54,061 bases of DNA, from the NCBI GenBank assembly GCA_020343655.1, contig CP070805.1:1210842-1264902 (forward strand). The letters are read 5' to 3'. Source of the DNA: Promethearchaeota archaeon. GTDB lineage: Archaea > Asgardarchaeota > Lokiarchaeia > Sigyniarchaeales > SOKP01. The position numbers and the translations under genes were made by a program. Of the stretch, positions 34,907 through 44,174 are shown one piece after another (positions within the stretch are counted from its first letter, which is position 1; each line of letters starts with the position of its first letter). The notes under the pieces were generated by a model. It did not search any database. It was not told where the DNA came from and was given only the letters and a program-made list of their open reading frames with translations.

Positions 34907-35812
34907 TTGAATCCGATTAATAATTCTCTTTTAAATGATCTAATAAACAAGCCACAAAGAATAGCTAAATTAAATTTCGACAGTATAACTAAAATTTTAG
35001 ATAGATTTATAGATATTTTAAAAGAGGAGAATTTATTCTTAGAATTCAGTGTAAATGAACAAACTGAAGAAGTTTATGTAATAGGAGATATCCACGGAAA
35101 TTTAGATACCTTATTGAAACTAATCGAAATAATAAATATGAATAACCCAAGCTTAGTTATTTTTTTAGGAGATATTGTGGATCGGGGACCAAAACAACTG
35201 GAATGTCTGTTGATAGTTCTAGCTCTAAAAATCCTTTTCCCTTCAAAATATTTCATTTTAAGAGGAAATCATGAGACTTTAGAAATGAATCAATATTATG
35301 GCTTTTTTCAGGATTTTATTTCAAGATTCAATGATCAGAGTAAATTCAATAAAATCCTAAGCGTTTATAACGTACTCTCTATATGTGCTTTAATTAATAA
35401 AACAATTTTATGTTTACATGGAGGAATTCCGCAAGATATTGACATTTTGAAGAAATTAAAAGGAAAAAAATGTAAGGATTTTAGTACGATATTTCAATCT
35501 ATCTCACAAAGTATTTATCAAATTATGTGGAATGACCCTAAATCGGAATTAAAAGGCTTTTCAGACAGTTTTAGAGGTCCAGGAATTAAATTTTTTGGAA
35601 TCGAGGTTTTTGGGAAATTTATGGAAGCAAATAGCCTGAAATATTTAATTAGAGCACATGAATGTTTCCCTGAAGGATATAGGTGGTTCTTTAATAAAAA
35701 ACTACTTTCAATTTTTTCATCTGCTAACTATAGAGGAAATTTCTCCCCAAATCCAGCATCCTATGTTATTATTAAAAATAATGAAGTTATACCAAAACTT
35801 TTAAAAATTTAA
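34907..35812 (+). CDS. PPP-family serine/threonine protein phosphatase, eukaryote-like
   Basis: Dimetal phosphoprotein phosphatase of 301 residues, the size of a PP1/PP2A catalytic core. The three PPP motifs are intact: GDIHGN (about residue 59), GDIVDRG (about 88) and RGNHE (about 118). Downstream CLHGGIP, then a segment RAHECFPEGYRWFF and FSSANYRG correspond to the eukaryotic RAHQ..GY and FSAPNYC segments, which bacterial PPPs often lack. TTG start at 34907 with GGATCGAT shortly upstream; no in-frame ATG before the first motif. Protein substrates unknown. Divergent from the DNA methyltransferase gene. Confidence 0.92.
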   Translation: MNPINNSLLNDLINKPQRIAKLNFDSITKILDRFIDILKEENLFLEFSVNEQTEEVYVIGDIHGNLDTLLKLIEIINMNNPSLVIFLGDIVDRGPKQLECLLIVLALKILFPSKYFILRGNHETLEMNQYYGFFQDFISRFNDQSKFNKILSVYNVLSICALINKTILCLHGGIPQDIDILKKLKGKKCKDFSTIFQSISQSIYQIMWNDPKSELKGFSDSFRGPGIKFFGIEVFGKFMEANSLKYLIRAHECFPEGYRWFFNKKLLSIFSSANYRGNFSPNPASYVIIKNNEVIPKLLKI

Positions 35813-35878
35813 GATTTTAACAAGGTATCGATTTTATAATTACATTAATTCTGAGTCTAATTTTAGAGATTTCTAAAC

Positions 35879-36142
35879 TCAGGTAATTTGAGAAGCATCT
35901 GGTTTGATAAACAGAAGGTTATTCCCACGTATGAATATCTCATTATATTTAGCTACAGGGGTGCCTTCTAAAAGTTCAGTTGCATCCTCTAATATCATGT
36001 TCATATAAGCGTCAATCTCCTTTAATAAACCTCTATATTCAGTTCCGTCTTTTAATCTGAGCAAAATTACGCTGTTTTGTGCAGCTTGTAGTATAGATAA
36101 AGGGTTTTTAGACCTCTGTTGACTGTTATTTCTATCTGACAT
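35879..36142 (-). CDS. LSm/Sm-like RNA-binding protein
   Basis: 87 residues, one complete Sm fold that forms a ring and binds U-rich RNA. Sm1 motif NSVILLRLKDGTEYRGLLKEIDAYMNMILEDATELL and Sm2 motif EIFIRGNNLLFI are clear. It has a short Ser/Asn/Gln-rich N-terminal extension (SDRNNSQQRSKNP). ATG 36142. Single gene, convergent with the PPP phosphatase gene. Confidence 0.95.
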   Translation of the reverse strand: MSDRNNSQQRSKNPLSILQAAQNSVILLRLKDGTEYRGLLKEIDAYMNMILEDATELLEGTPVAKYNEIFIRGNNLLFIKPDASQIT

Positions 36143-36271
36143 TTAAATACCTTTATAAAAAAAATTTTAATATCATTTAATGAAAAGATAATTTAAAGAT
36201 ACATTTTTTTGAATTAAAACCTTTTTAATTCGATATTAAAAATAGTAAGATTAAAGTTTTTGGTTTAATTA

Positions 36272-36871
36272 TTGAAAAAACGTACTAAAACTTCAAACAA
36301 AAAGAAAAGAATAATTGATGATTACAATTCATCAGCTCACTTTTATGATAGAAGATATAGGCAGATTCAGTTAGAAAAATACGATTTAATTTTAAATAAC
36401 TATCATTTAAATGGGAAAATAATTTCAGATATTGGTTGCGGTACAGGATTACTATTTGAATATATCTCTAATTTAAAAAGAGATGAGAAGAGAGTTAAAT
36501 ATAAATTTGTAGCAATTGATATCTCTTGGAATATGTTATTAGAATTTAAATCAAAAGTAGAAAATTATAAAACGAAAAATAATCTAGAGTTAATTTTGGG
36601 TGATATAGAAAATCTTCCATTTAGAGGGAATACGTTTCATTCGATTTTTTCACTAACTTCTTTTCAAAATTTGCCTTATTTAAAAAAGGGGTTAAGAGAG
36701 TCTTTTAAAGTATGTAAAAACAATGCAGATTTCAGATTTTCAATTTTAAAGAAGAGTATTGATTTAAAAAATTTAAAAGACATGTTAAAATTGAAAATTA
36801 AGAACCCGTGTATAATAAATGAAAAAGAATTAGAGGATTTTGTTATTGTAGGTAAAGTATCAAATAGTTAA
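36272..36871 (+). CDS. Class I SAM-dependent methyltransferase
   Basis: 199 residues. After a basic start (KKRTKTSNKKKRIIDDYN) the protein has SSAHFYDRRY, SAM motif I ISDIGCGTGLLFEYI (about residue 50), an acidic residue in VAIDISWNM, and LGDIENLPFRGNTFHSIFSL (motif IV-like), the usual layout of Methyltransf_11 enzymes; the C-terminal part is shorter than many. Substrate unknown. TTG start at 36272 as there is no earlier ATG in frame. Convergent with rio2. Confidence 0.85.
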   Translation: MKKRTKTSNKKKRIIDDYNSSAHFYDRRYRQIQLEKYDLILNNYHLNGKIISDIGCGTGLLFEYISNLKRDEKRVKYKFVAIDISWNMLLEFKSKVENYKTKNNLELILGDIENLPFRGNTFHSIFSLTSFQNLPYLKKGLRESFKVCKNNADFRFSILKKSIDLKNLKDMLKLKIKNPCIINEKELEDFVIVGKVSNS

Positions 36872-36885
36872 AAGAATAGATTTCA

Positions 36886-37761
36886 TCATTTGTAGAAATC
36901 TTCTAAAATTCCATTAATATTGCTCTCTACGTTAAATTTTTTACGAAAATAATTACAAATATTAGTAATATCCCTTTCCAGGAGAGAATTCGCATTAGGA
37001 TGATTTTTCTTAACCCACTGGAGCCAATCTATTATTAAAATATTTCCATTTTCATCCAAAACGATATTAAATTCACCTAAATCGCCATGAATCATATTAG
37101 CTTTTTGATATATTATTTTTAGTTGTTTTATGATTCGATTAAAAATTTTTGCTGGTTTTTCAATATTTTTGTAATAAACTAATTCTTTACCTCTTAGATA
37201 TGACATTACTACAGCATGTCTATTATAACCTATTGGTTTTGGAGTGTTTAATTTAAGTCTATAAATCTTTTTTAAGGCTTCATATTCTTTTTTGGCAGCA
37301 AGTCTATTTACATAAAGCCACGACAAATGCCCTCTCTCTCCTATAATATCTCGATAAACTTTAATGTTTTTGAAACTAGTTCTCCCCATACGATAGAATT
37401 TGATTGCATAAATATGTTCCTCATCATCCATGCAGCTATATACATCTGATTCTTTACCTTTTCCTATTAGAGGTCCTAATTGACTTATTATATTTTTTTC
37501 AACTAGAGTATGAAGCGCTAGAAGATCATAAGCTTTAGAATTAAGGGTGTATGCTATTTCATACTTAGATGCGTCTCTTATTATTAAATCAAGTTTATGA
37601 ACCTTTTTTAACCGAAAAAGAGTTTCCTCCATCTTATATCTTGAATAAAATTTGATATTGTTCACTGTGACAAATTCTGATCTTTTCATCCCAATCTCAA
37701 TGGCCATTAGGACTCGAAGATCTTCCTTATCCATTCTAGTGAGTAAATTTGCTACTTCCAC
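36886..37761 (-). CDS. rio2: RIO2-type protein kinase/ATPase
   Basis: Atypical kinase needed for late maturation of the small ribosomal subunit. 291 residues: an N-terminal winged helix (about 1-85) found only in Rio2, then the kinase lobe with GKGKESDVYSC (P-loop-like, about residue 97), YAIKFYRMGRTSFKNI (the ATP-binding Lys), catalytic loop MIHGDLGEFNIVLDENG and metal-binding LIIDWLQW. The DFG-equivalent Asp is retained. Annotated start GTG 37761; ATG at 37737 is possible and would remove eight residues. The upstream gene on the same strand is the gelsolin-like protein, 11 bp away. Confidence 0.94.
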   Translation of the reverse strand: MEVANLLTRMDKEDLRVLMAIEIGMKRSEFVTVNNIKFYSRYKMEETLFRLKKVHKLDLIIRDASKYEIAYTLNSKAYDLLALHTLVEKNIISQLGPLIGKGKESDVYSCMDDEEHIYAIKFYRMGRTSFKNIKVYRDIIGERGHLSWLYVNRLAAKKEYEALKKIYRLKLNTPKPIGYNRHAVVMSYLRGKELVYYKNIEKPAKIFNRIIKQLKIIYQKANMIHGDLGEFNIVLDENGNILIIDWLQWVKKNHPNANSLLERDITNICNYFRKKFNVESNINGILEDFYK

Positions 37762-37772
37762 ATTTTTTTCAG

Positions 37773-38555
37773 CTAAAAAATGAATTTTCTATAGGTTTTG
37801 AAAAAAGATATTAATTTATATATATTTGGTATTTCAAAAATCAGAATTGCTGTTAAAATTAGAACCAAAAAGATGAAAATATCTTTCTGTAATATCAAAT
37901 AATTAGTTAAAGTCCAACCTTCTTGAAATAAGAATAAAAAAGTACCTTGGTTTAAATATAATAATAATCCTATTGAGATAATTAAACCATTTAAGGAAAA
38001 CATTATAACTTGATGTTCATTCTCAACAATTCCAATTATTATATTAATGGAAAATAAGATTAAGGTAATTATAGTGAAAATTTTCGAATTATTAATCCAG
38101 TTATCGTACATTATATTATTTACTTGATAGGTTCCATTAGATACTGACCAACCCAAAGACAAACTTAGATTTAGAAATGATAAAATTGGTAAAATTACAG
38201 TTGCAATTATAGTAATAGTGTAAATCCGTATAGTTATAAATCTACTGAATTTCAAGACTTTATTCTTTCCCAATTTTATGGATTCCAACAAGGATTCGAG
38301 CTTAGTTTGAATCTCTCTTGGAAAATTCTTTTTTGTCATAACAAACTGGATATTTAACTGAGGAAAGCTAGAGATTAATTCTTTAACTTGGCTGTATGCT
38401 TTCCTAAATTTTCCTTTTTTGCTTTTTGGGCCACTCCAAAGATAGATAATTTCTTTTTCTTCATCTAAAATTGCGCATATATCATGTGATAGTAGACGAT
38501 GTTCTTCTTCAATCCAATGAGATTTAGACTCATCATATATGAAAGTTTTCAGCAT
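37773..38555 (-). CDS. Gelsolin-like domain fused to a four-helix membrane anchor
   Basis: 260 residues. The first 95 residues look like a single gelsolin domain: HRLLSHDICAILDEEKEIIYLWSG (residues 19-42), where D25, LD at 30-31 and YLWSG at 38-42 match the pattern of LxxxDxFILD...IYVWxGKxS, followed by KSKKGKFRKAYSQVKELIS (44-62), equivalent to the A-helix after S/T-x-x-E. Four hydrophobic stretches follow (about 107-133, 160-180, 185-205, 225-250). Gelsolin-domain proteins are known in Asgard archaea as actin regulators; a membrane-anchored single-domain form would tether actin. ATG 38555 has GATGATAA upstream. It is 11 bp before rio2. Family call rests on pattern, not on a search. Confidence 0.65.
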   Translation of the reverse strand: MLKTFIYDESKSHWIEEEHRLLSHDICAILDEEKEIIYLWSGPKSKKGKFRKAYSQVKELISSFPQLNIQFVMTKKNFPREIQTKLESLLESIKLGKNKVLKFSRFITIRIYTITIIATVILPILSFLNLSLSLGWSVSNGTYQVNNIMYDNWINNSKIFTIITLILFSINIIIGIVENEHQVIMFSLNGLIISIGLLLYLNQGTFLFLFQEGWTLTNYLILQKDIFIFLVLILTAILIFEIPNIYKLISFFKTYRKFIF

Positions 38556-38672
38556 TTATCATCTACGTATCTTAACTAAAATTAGCTTTTATTTTTTTCT
38601 AAAAATCAATAGGAATTAACCAAAGAATTAACCAATATATATTATTATAGAAAAAATGTTTTAGAATTAAAT

Positions 38673-39575
38673 TTAATCTTGATTTTGTATTCTCCTATTT
38701 ATATCTGCCCACATATCATTGATATAGGTTTTATACACTTCAATCTCTTGTTGAGTCATTTGACTAAACCTTTTTTGAGCCATAAGATAATCTTCAATAG
38801 GTTTACGCTTTGAGGGATCAAGATATCTACTACTAGCTCTTGATAATTTTAAAATACCATTTTCGACTTCATACAAAATCCAAAACCCAGTTTGTACAGC
38901 TAAGCGACCTATTAATATAGTATCTTTAGGTTCATATCCCCATCCCGGAGGACAAGGAGATAAAATATGAAAATATTTCGATCCATGAATATCTCTTGCT
39001 TTTTTAAATTTTTCATACAGGTCTAATGGATAAGAAGCAATCCCAGTAGCAACATAGGGAATTCCATGGGCTTCTAAAATTTTTGGCATATTTTTTTTAT
39101 GAACTAGCTTCCCTTCTGGAGTTGTTGTTGTTTTAACTCCTAATGGAGTCGAACCACTGCGTTGAACGCCTGTATTCATATACGCCTCATTGTCATAACA
39201 AGCATATATAAAATTTGTTTCTCTTTCAGCAGCTCCACTTAAGGCTTGAATTCCTATATCAGTTGTACCACCGTCTCCTGCAAAGGCAAGAACTGTAATC
39301 TCATCTTCTAAACCTTTATCTTCTAATGAAGCTAAGATTCCAGATGCGGAAGCTCCTGTAGTTGCAAAAGGGGTATGGTAAACACTTATTTTCGTCGAGC
39401 AGAATCCCTGCATACCATGTAAAACTGTTAAACAAGACGCTGGCACTGTTATTAATGTTTTTGCTCCTAAAGCTTTTAATGCAATTCTATAAATCAAAGC
39501 CATACCACATCCGGCACACGCACGAGTGCCTGGATAAATAAATTCCTCTTCAGGAAGATCCATAACATTTACCAT
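38673..39575 (-). CDS. porB: 2-oxoacid:ferredoxin oxidoreductase, beta subunit (pyruvate type)
   Basis: TPP-binding subunit of the oxygen-sensitive enzyme that oxidises pyruvate (or a similar 2-oxoacid) to acyl-CoA + CO2 while reducing ferredoxin. 300 residues. The TPP motif GDGGTTDIGIQALSGAAER is followed by the matching NEAYMNTGVQRSG; cysteines CAGCGM near the N-terminus, CLT and a later C contribute to the [4Fe-4S] cluster. Third gene of the porD-porA-porB run, 6 bp after porA. Pyruvate is the best guess of substrate from the porA sequence. Confidence 0.95.
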   Translation of the reverse strand: MVNVMDLPEEEFIYPGTRACAGCGMALIYRIALKALGAKTLITVPASCLTVLHGMQGFCSTKISVYHTPFATTGASASGILASLEDKGLEDEITVLAFAGDGGTTDIGIQALSGAAERETNFIYACYDNEAYMNTGVQRSGSTPLGVKTTTTPEGKLVHKKNMPKILEAHGIPYVATGIASYPLDLYEKFKKARDIHGSKYFHILSPCPPGWGYEPKDTILIGRLAVQTGFWILYEVENGILKLSRASSRYLDPSKRKPIEDYLMAQKRFSQMTQQEIEVYKTYINDMWADINRRIQNQD

Positions 39576-39581
39576 TATTTC

Positions 39582-40874
39582 TCACCCTCTTTTAAAGTAT
39601 GTTGATTCATCATAATCACTTAATTCGTCTAATCTTAAACCTAAAAAATCAGTTTCATTAGTAAATATTCCTTGTTTAAACTCATCTAAAGCTTTATGAA
39701 CACCGGTAATAATATGTTCTGTTTTAACATCTCTTCCACCTAATCCTACAATAAAACCCTTAATATTTGGTCTTTCTTTTAAACTATAAAGTGCAGCTTT
39801 TAATTCATAAGATAAAACGCCTTCATATCCATATCCAATATCTCGATCAAATACTATTATGTTCTCTTTATCTTTGAAAAATTCCCTTAATTCTTTAAAA
39901 GGATATGGTCTGAATAATTTAAGGCTTACAATTCCAATTTTTAGACCTTCTTCTCTCAGTTTTTTGATCGCAACTCTAGCTTGAGAAGAAACTGATCCCA
40001 TAGCAAAAATGATTGTGTCAGCATCTTCAGTTTGAATTTTTTTATATATTCCATTTCCATATGATCTTCCGAATTTTCTGGCGAATTCGTCATGAACTTC
40101 TTTAATTATATCAATTGAACTTTCTAATGATTTTTGAAGAGCGTATCTGTATTCATAATAACCTGGAGCTGTTCCTTCCGTTCGTTTAACAATGTGAGGG
40201 GTGGTTACTGGATCTATTCCTTTCACTTGTGAAATATCAGATAAGTTAATATGGTGATTAAGAGGTGGTAAAAATTCATCAATTTTATCTTGATTTTCTA
40301 ATTTAACTGGCATCATTGTGTGACTTAGGATATAACCATCATATGCAACTATTGCAGGAAGATATACACGAGGATCTTCAGCAATTTTAAATGCTTGAAG
40401 ATTTGTATCGTAGATTTCTTGATTATTTTCACACATAAACTGAATCCAACCAACGTCTCTTATTGTTATGAAGTCAGAATGATCTGTCCAGACTGACCAA
40501 GGTGCCCCAAGCGATCGAGTTGCAAGATTGATGATTATAGGCAATCTATTTCCTGCTGCCCATGGTAACATTTCATACATCAATTCTAAGCCATGAGCAG
40601 ATGTTGCTGTGCCCACTCTTGATCCAGTCGCAGAAGCGGCACAACATACCGCTAACGCTGAATGTTCAGATTCGACTTTAACAAATCTAGCTTTTAATTT
40701 TCCTTCTGCAATGAATTCAGCAATTTTTTCTACCACAGGGCTTTGGGGTGTTATTGGATAAGCTGAAATGACACCCACCTTTGCCTGTCTAAAAGCATGT
40801 GCAGCTGCATGATTTCCTGTTAAAATCATTATATTTTCATTAAGATCAGCCTTTTTTTCTTCAATCGCAGTCAT
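39582..40874 (-). CDS. porA: 2-oxoacid:ferredoxin oxidoreductase, alpha subunit
   Basis: 430 residues. YPITPQSPVVEKIAEFI near residue 40 and VESEHSALAVCCAASATGSRVGTATSAHGLELM are the conserved alpha-subunit segments, followed by the SLGAPWSVWTDHSDFITIRDVGWIQF region typical of pyruvate enzymes. C-terminal domain II VGLGGRDVKTEHI. Overlaps the stop of porD by 4 bp (ATGA), a sign of translational coupling. Cytosolic, part of an alpha-beta-gamma-delta complex. Confidence 0.95.
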   Translation of the reverse strand: MTAIEEKKADLNENIMILTGNHAAAHAFRQAKVGVISAYPITPQSPVVEKIAEFIAEGKLKARFVKVESEHSALAVCCAASATGSRVGTATSAHGLELMYEMLPWAAGNRLPIIINLATRSLGAPWSVWTDHSDFITIRDVGWIQFMCENNQEIYDTNLQAFKIAEDPRVYLPAIVAYDGYILSHTMMPVKLENQDKIDEFLPPLNHHINLSDISQVKGIDPVTTPHIVKRTEGTAPGYYEYRYALQKSLESSIDIIKEVHDEFARKFGRSYGNGIYKKIQTEDADTIIFAMGSVSSQARVAIKKLREEGLKIGIVSLKLFRPYPFKELREFFKDKENIIVFDRDIGYGYEGVLSYELKAALYSLKERPNIKGFIVGLGGRDVKTEHIITGVHKALDEFKQGIFTNETDFLGLRLDELSDYDESTYFKRG

Positions 40875-41170
40875 TCAGATTTAACCTCCTCCATAGTTAT
40901 AGCTTTTACAGGACACTCTTCCATACAAATTCCACATCCTTTACAATGTTCTAAATCGATTTGGGGTGGAATAGTTCTCGATACTACTGCTTCAGGGCAA
41001 TAGAGCCAGCAGTTAAAACAACTGGGTTTTCCAGATTTAACCGGGGTACATTTACTTAAATCAATAATTGGTTTTTTTGAACTCCAAGTTCCAGTTTTAC
41101 CTGCTTCCCCGATTACCGGTTTTTGAACAGATCCTAAAATTTTTTGATAATCTTTTTTTGAATCAGTCAT
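40871..41170 (-). CDS. porD: Pyruvate:ferredoxin oxidoreductase, delta (ferredoxin) subunit
   Basis: 99-residue 2[4Fe-4S] ferredoxin subunit that passes electrons to free ferredoxin. Second cluster motif CKGCGICMEECPVKAI is normal. The first reads CTPVKSGKPSCFNCWLYCPEAVV: CxxCxxxCP matches Cys 2-4, but the first Cys is 10 residues upstream instead of 2 because of an inserted loop. First gene of the porDAB operon; a TATA-like sequence is near 41206-41214. Confidence 0.9.
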   Translation of the reverse strand: MTDSKKDYQKILGSVQKPVIGEAGKTGTWSSKKPIIDLSKCTPVKSGKPSCFNCWLYCPEAVVSRTIPPQIDLEHCKGCGICMEECPVKAITMEEVKSE

Positions 41171-41479
41171 CTATACATCAAAAATAGAAATAAATTAGAT
41201 TCTGTATAAATTCAAACGTAAATAAATTTTTAATTCTTACCATTTATAAAAATAAAAGTTTAAGGTAAATTTCAAGTATTTCATTAATACTTTCATTTAT
41301 AGTGGTCAGATTATCCTGGAGTACCAACATAAGATAATACTTGTTTTTAAATAAAAATTAAATACCTAATATTTCATTAAACTCATAATAAAAAGTTACG
41401 AATTTTGGAAATCTTAGTATAGCTCCAAAATTATGTTTCTTTTTGTGAATTATTATAATATAGCAGGTTAAGGGAAAAA
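41171..41479. other. 309-bp divergent promoter region between porDAB and the histidine kinases
   Basis: Holds the leftward porD promoter (TATA-like GAATTTATAC near 41206-41214 on the minus strand) and a rightward promoter for the kinases (TTTTTAAATA near 41345-41354, or a more proximal TTATAATATA about 25 bp before the GTG). A short inverted pair TTACC/GGTAA near 41240-41266 was also noted. No gene is seen. Confidence 0.45.
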
Positions 41480-44137
41480 GTGGAGTTTTCTACAGATAAA
41501 TTTATACAGGTAATTGAGAGCATTAAAGAATGTTATTTTGAAGTTGATTTGGAAGGAACTTTTACTTTTTTTAACGAATCCTTATGCAAACTTACTGAAT
41601 ATACAAGAGAAGAATTATTGGGATTAAATTATAAATATATCACTGATGAAGAAAATAGAAAAAAAGTGTTTGAAGGTTTTAATACTGTTTACAGAACAGG
41701 TGAACCTTTATCTGATTTTGAATATCAATTCAGGAAGAAAAATGGAGAAAAAATTATTGGAGAAACATCTGTATATCTAAAATACGATTCTAAAGGCAAT
41801 AAAGTTGGATTTTATGGCATATTTCGCGATGTTACTAAAAGAAGAGAAGAAGAGCAAAGATTCAAAAAAGAATTAGAACAAATAGTCAATCTTCGGACAA
41901 AAAAGTTAAGAGAGTCTGAAGAAAAATACAGTAGTCTCTTCCATCATTCGAATGATGCAATTTTTCTTTATGATCTAGATGGTAATATCATTGATATTAA
42001 TCAACAAGTTTTAGATCAATTTGGATATTCAAGATCAGAGATATTAAAACTAAAAATTCCCGATCTTCATCCAATAAGTGAACTCGAAACGTCCAGAAAA
42101 GCATTTGAGGAGATTACCAAAAAAGGTGTAATAAGATTTGAAGTAAGTTTTAAGAAGAAAAATGGGAAAATCTTCCTAGCAGAAGTAGCATCGAGTTTAA
42201 TTGATGTGGGAGGGAAAAAAGTGATTCAAGGCATTGTTCGTGATATTACAGTTCGTATTTTGACAGAAAAAATGTTAAAAGATTCAGAGGAAAAATATAG
42301 AAATATGATAAATCATTTAGATTTAGGATTTTATCAACTGAACTGGGATGGTTTGTTGTTAAGTCATAATCCTAGATTTTGTGAGATATTAGGGTATGAT
42401 TCATCTGAAAATTTAAAAAATAAGGATGTGCATAACTTCTGGCAAAGACCTGAAGAGCGAAAAATATATTTAAAACAATTAGAAAAAGAAGGTTATGTTA
42501 AGAATTATTTAGTTCATGCAAAAAAGAAAAATGGTGAAAAAATAGTAGTACAATTGAATTCTCATATTATAGAAGGATTCAAGGAGAAGTCACTCATAAT
42601 CCAGGGATTAATATCAGATATTACTGAGAAATTTGAATTAGAACAAAAATTAAAAAAATCTGAAAAAAAATATCGTGCTTTGTTTGAAAATTCTCCTAAC
42701 ATGATCGTGTTATTAAATTTAGAAGGAGAAATCATTGATCTTAATCCTGAAATCCTAAAATTTTATGGATATGAAAAAGAAGATTTTTTAATGAAAAATT
42801 TTAGAGCACTTTCTACCTTTCCACCAGAAAATTTACCTAAACTTATAAATGTATTTAAAAAAGTAATCAATAAACAGGATATAGAGCCCATAGAACTTCA
42901 ATTTTATAATAAAGATGGGAATATTACTTGGGTAAGTTTGCAAGCAAATTTAGTAGAAATAGAAAATGAGGCTTATATACAAACTATAATACAAGACATA
43001 AATAAACGTAAAAGAGCGGAATTGAAATTAAAAGAATCTGAAGAAAGATATCGAAATTTAATTGAAACTGTACCATTTTCAATAGCTTTAATTGATCAAC
43101 AAGGAAAAATCGTTTATTGTAATCCCGCAATTGAAAAGTTATTAGGGTATAATCAAGATGAATTGATTGGGCATAAGTTCAAAAATCTTCCAGCAATTAA
43201 TCCAAATTACATTCCGATTACTCTTAAACGATTTCAAAAGGTTTTAAAAGGTGAAATTTTACCTCCATTAGAGATAGAATTATATAAAAAAGATGGTAGT
43301 TTGATTTGGATAAGATATCAAACTTCTTTAGTTAAATTAGGCAATGATGTGTTAATGCAAGCAGTTATAAATGACATTACAGAACAGAAAAAGGCAGATC
43401 TTCTTATAGAAGAAGAAATTCTAAAACTTAAAGAATTAGATCAGATTAGAAAAGATTTAATTTCTCGAGTTTCACATGAATTGAAAACACCTTTAGTTTC
43501 TATTTGTGGGGCTTCTGAACTTCTTCTAGATTCATTTATAGAAGAATTTAAAGACGATACAAAAGAACTAATTGAAATGATTGATAAAGGTGGTAAAAGA
43601 TTAAAATACCTAGTCGATAATTTGGTTGATATAATAAGAATAGAATATAAAAAATTCGAATTAAAGAAAGATATGAATGATATCAATCAATTGATTAGAG
43701 ACTGTTTAAAAGAAATGATGTATATCATAAAAAAACGTGAATTGAATTTAGAACTTAAACTTCTGGATGGGTTATTCCTTGAAATTGATAAAATAAGAAT
43801 TGAACAGGTATTATTAAACCTATTATCTAATTCCATTAAAAATACTCCACCTAATGGAAAAATCACAGTAAAATCATTAAAAAAAAATAATTATGTAGAA
43901 ATATCAATAACTGACACGGGAATTGGTCTTACTAATGAAGAGATGGATAAGCTATTTACAAGATTTGGCAAGATTGAAAGATATGGAAATGGGTTAGAAT
44001 ATATTGATATTCAAGGAACTGGTCTTGGATTATATATTTCAAAAGAAATAATAGATCTACATGAAGGTCAAATTTGGGCTGAATCTGAAGGAAGGGATAA
44101 AGGTAGTATATTTACAATAAAATTACCAGCGAAATAA
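41480..44137 (+). CDS. Multi-PAS sensor histidine kinase
   Basis: 885 residues, soluble (no membrane segments). Five PAS domains in a row, about residues 8-130, 148-270, 272-393, 396-518 and 521-643, each with an NP/DINQ-type core and a C-terminal ITxRKxxE linker; then HisKA with VSHELKTPLVS (His666) and HATPase_c with N box LLSNSIKNT, DTGIGL and GTGLGLYISKEI. The PAS domains probably bind a ligand or cofactor that sets kinase activity, but no heme- or flavin-specific residue stands out. Start GTG 41480. The C-terminal third closely parallels the next gene. No response regulator lies nearby. Confidence 0.93.
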   Translation: MEFSTDKFIQVIESIKECYFEVDLEGTFTFFNESLCKLTEYTREELLGLNYKYITDEENRKKVFEGFNTVYRTGEPLSDFEYQFRKKNGEKIIGETSVYLKYDSKGNKVGFYGIFRDVTKRREEEQRFKKELEQIVNLRTKKLRESEEKYSSLFHHSNDAIFLYDLDGNIIDINQQVLDQFGYSRSEILKLKIPDLHPISELETSRKAFEEITKKGVIRFEVSFKKKNGKIFLAEVASSLIDVGGKKVIQGIVRDITVRILTEKMLKDSEEKYRNMINHLDLGFYQLNWDGLLLSHNPRFCEILGYDSSENLKNKDVHNFWQRPEERKIYLKQLEKEGYVKNYLVHAKKKNGEKIVVQLNSHIIEGFKEKSLIIQGLISDITEKFELEQKLKKSEKKYRALFENSPNMIVLLNLEGEIIDLNPEILKFYGYEKEDFLMKNFRALSTFPPENLPKLINVFKKVINKQDIEPIELQFYNKDGNITWVSLQANLVEIENEAYIQTIIQDINKRKRAELKLKESEERYRNLIETVPFSIALIDQQGKIVYCNPAIEKLLGYNQDELIGHKFKNLPAINPNYIPITLKRFQKVLKGEILPPLEIELYKKDGSLIWIRYQTSLVKLGNDVLMQAVINDITEQKKADLLIEEEILKLKELDQIRKDLISRVSHELKTPLVSICGASELLLDSFIEEFKDDTKELIEMIDKGGKRLKYLVDNLVDIIRIEYKKFELKKDMNDINQLIRDCLKEMMYIIKKRELNLELKLLDGLFLEIDKIRIEQVLLNLLSNSIKNTPPNGKITVKSLKKNNYVEISITDTGIGLTNEEMDKLFTRFGKIERYGNGLEYIDIQGTGLGLYISKEIIDLHEGQIWAESEGRDKGSIFTIKLPAK

Positions 44138-44174
44138 TAAAAAGAATAAAATTAAAATAAAATTTGAGTGTTAA

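Noticed and set aside
37773..38555. Possible ordinary multi-spanning membrane protein of unknown function
   Set aside because: Kept as an alternative only, since the first 95 residues are hydrophilic and match the gelsolin pattern.
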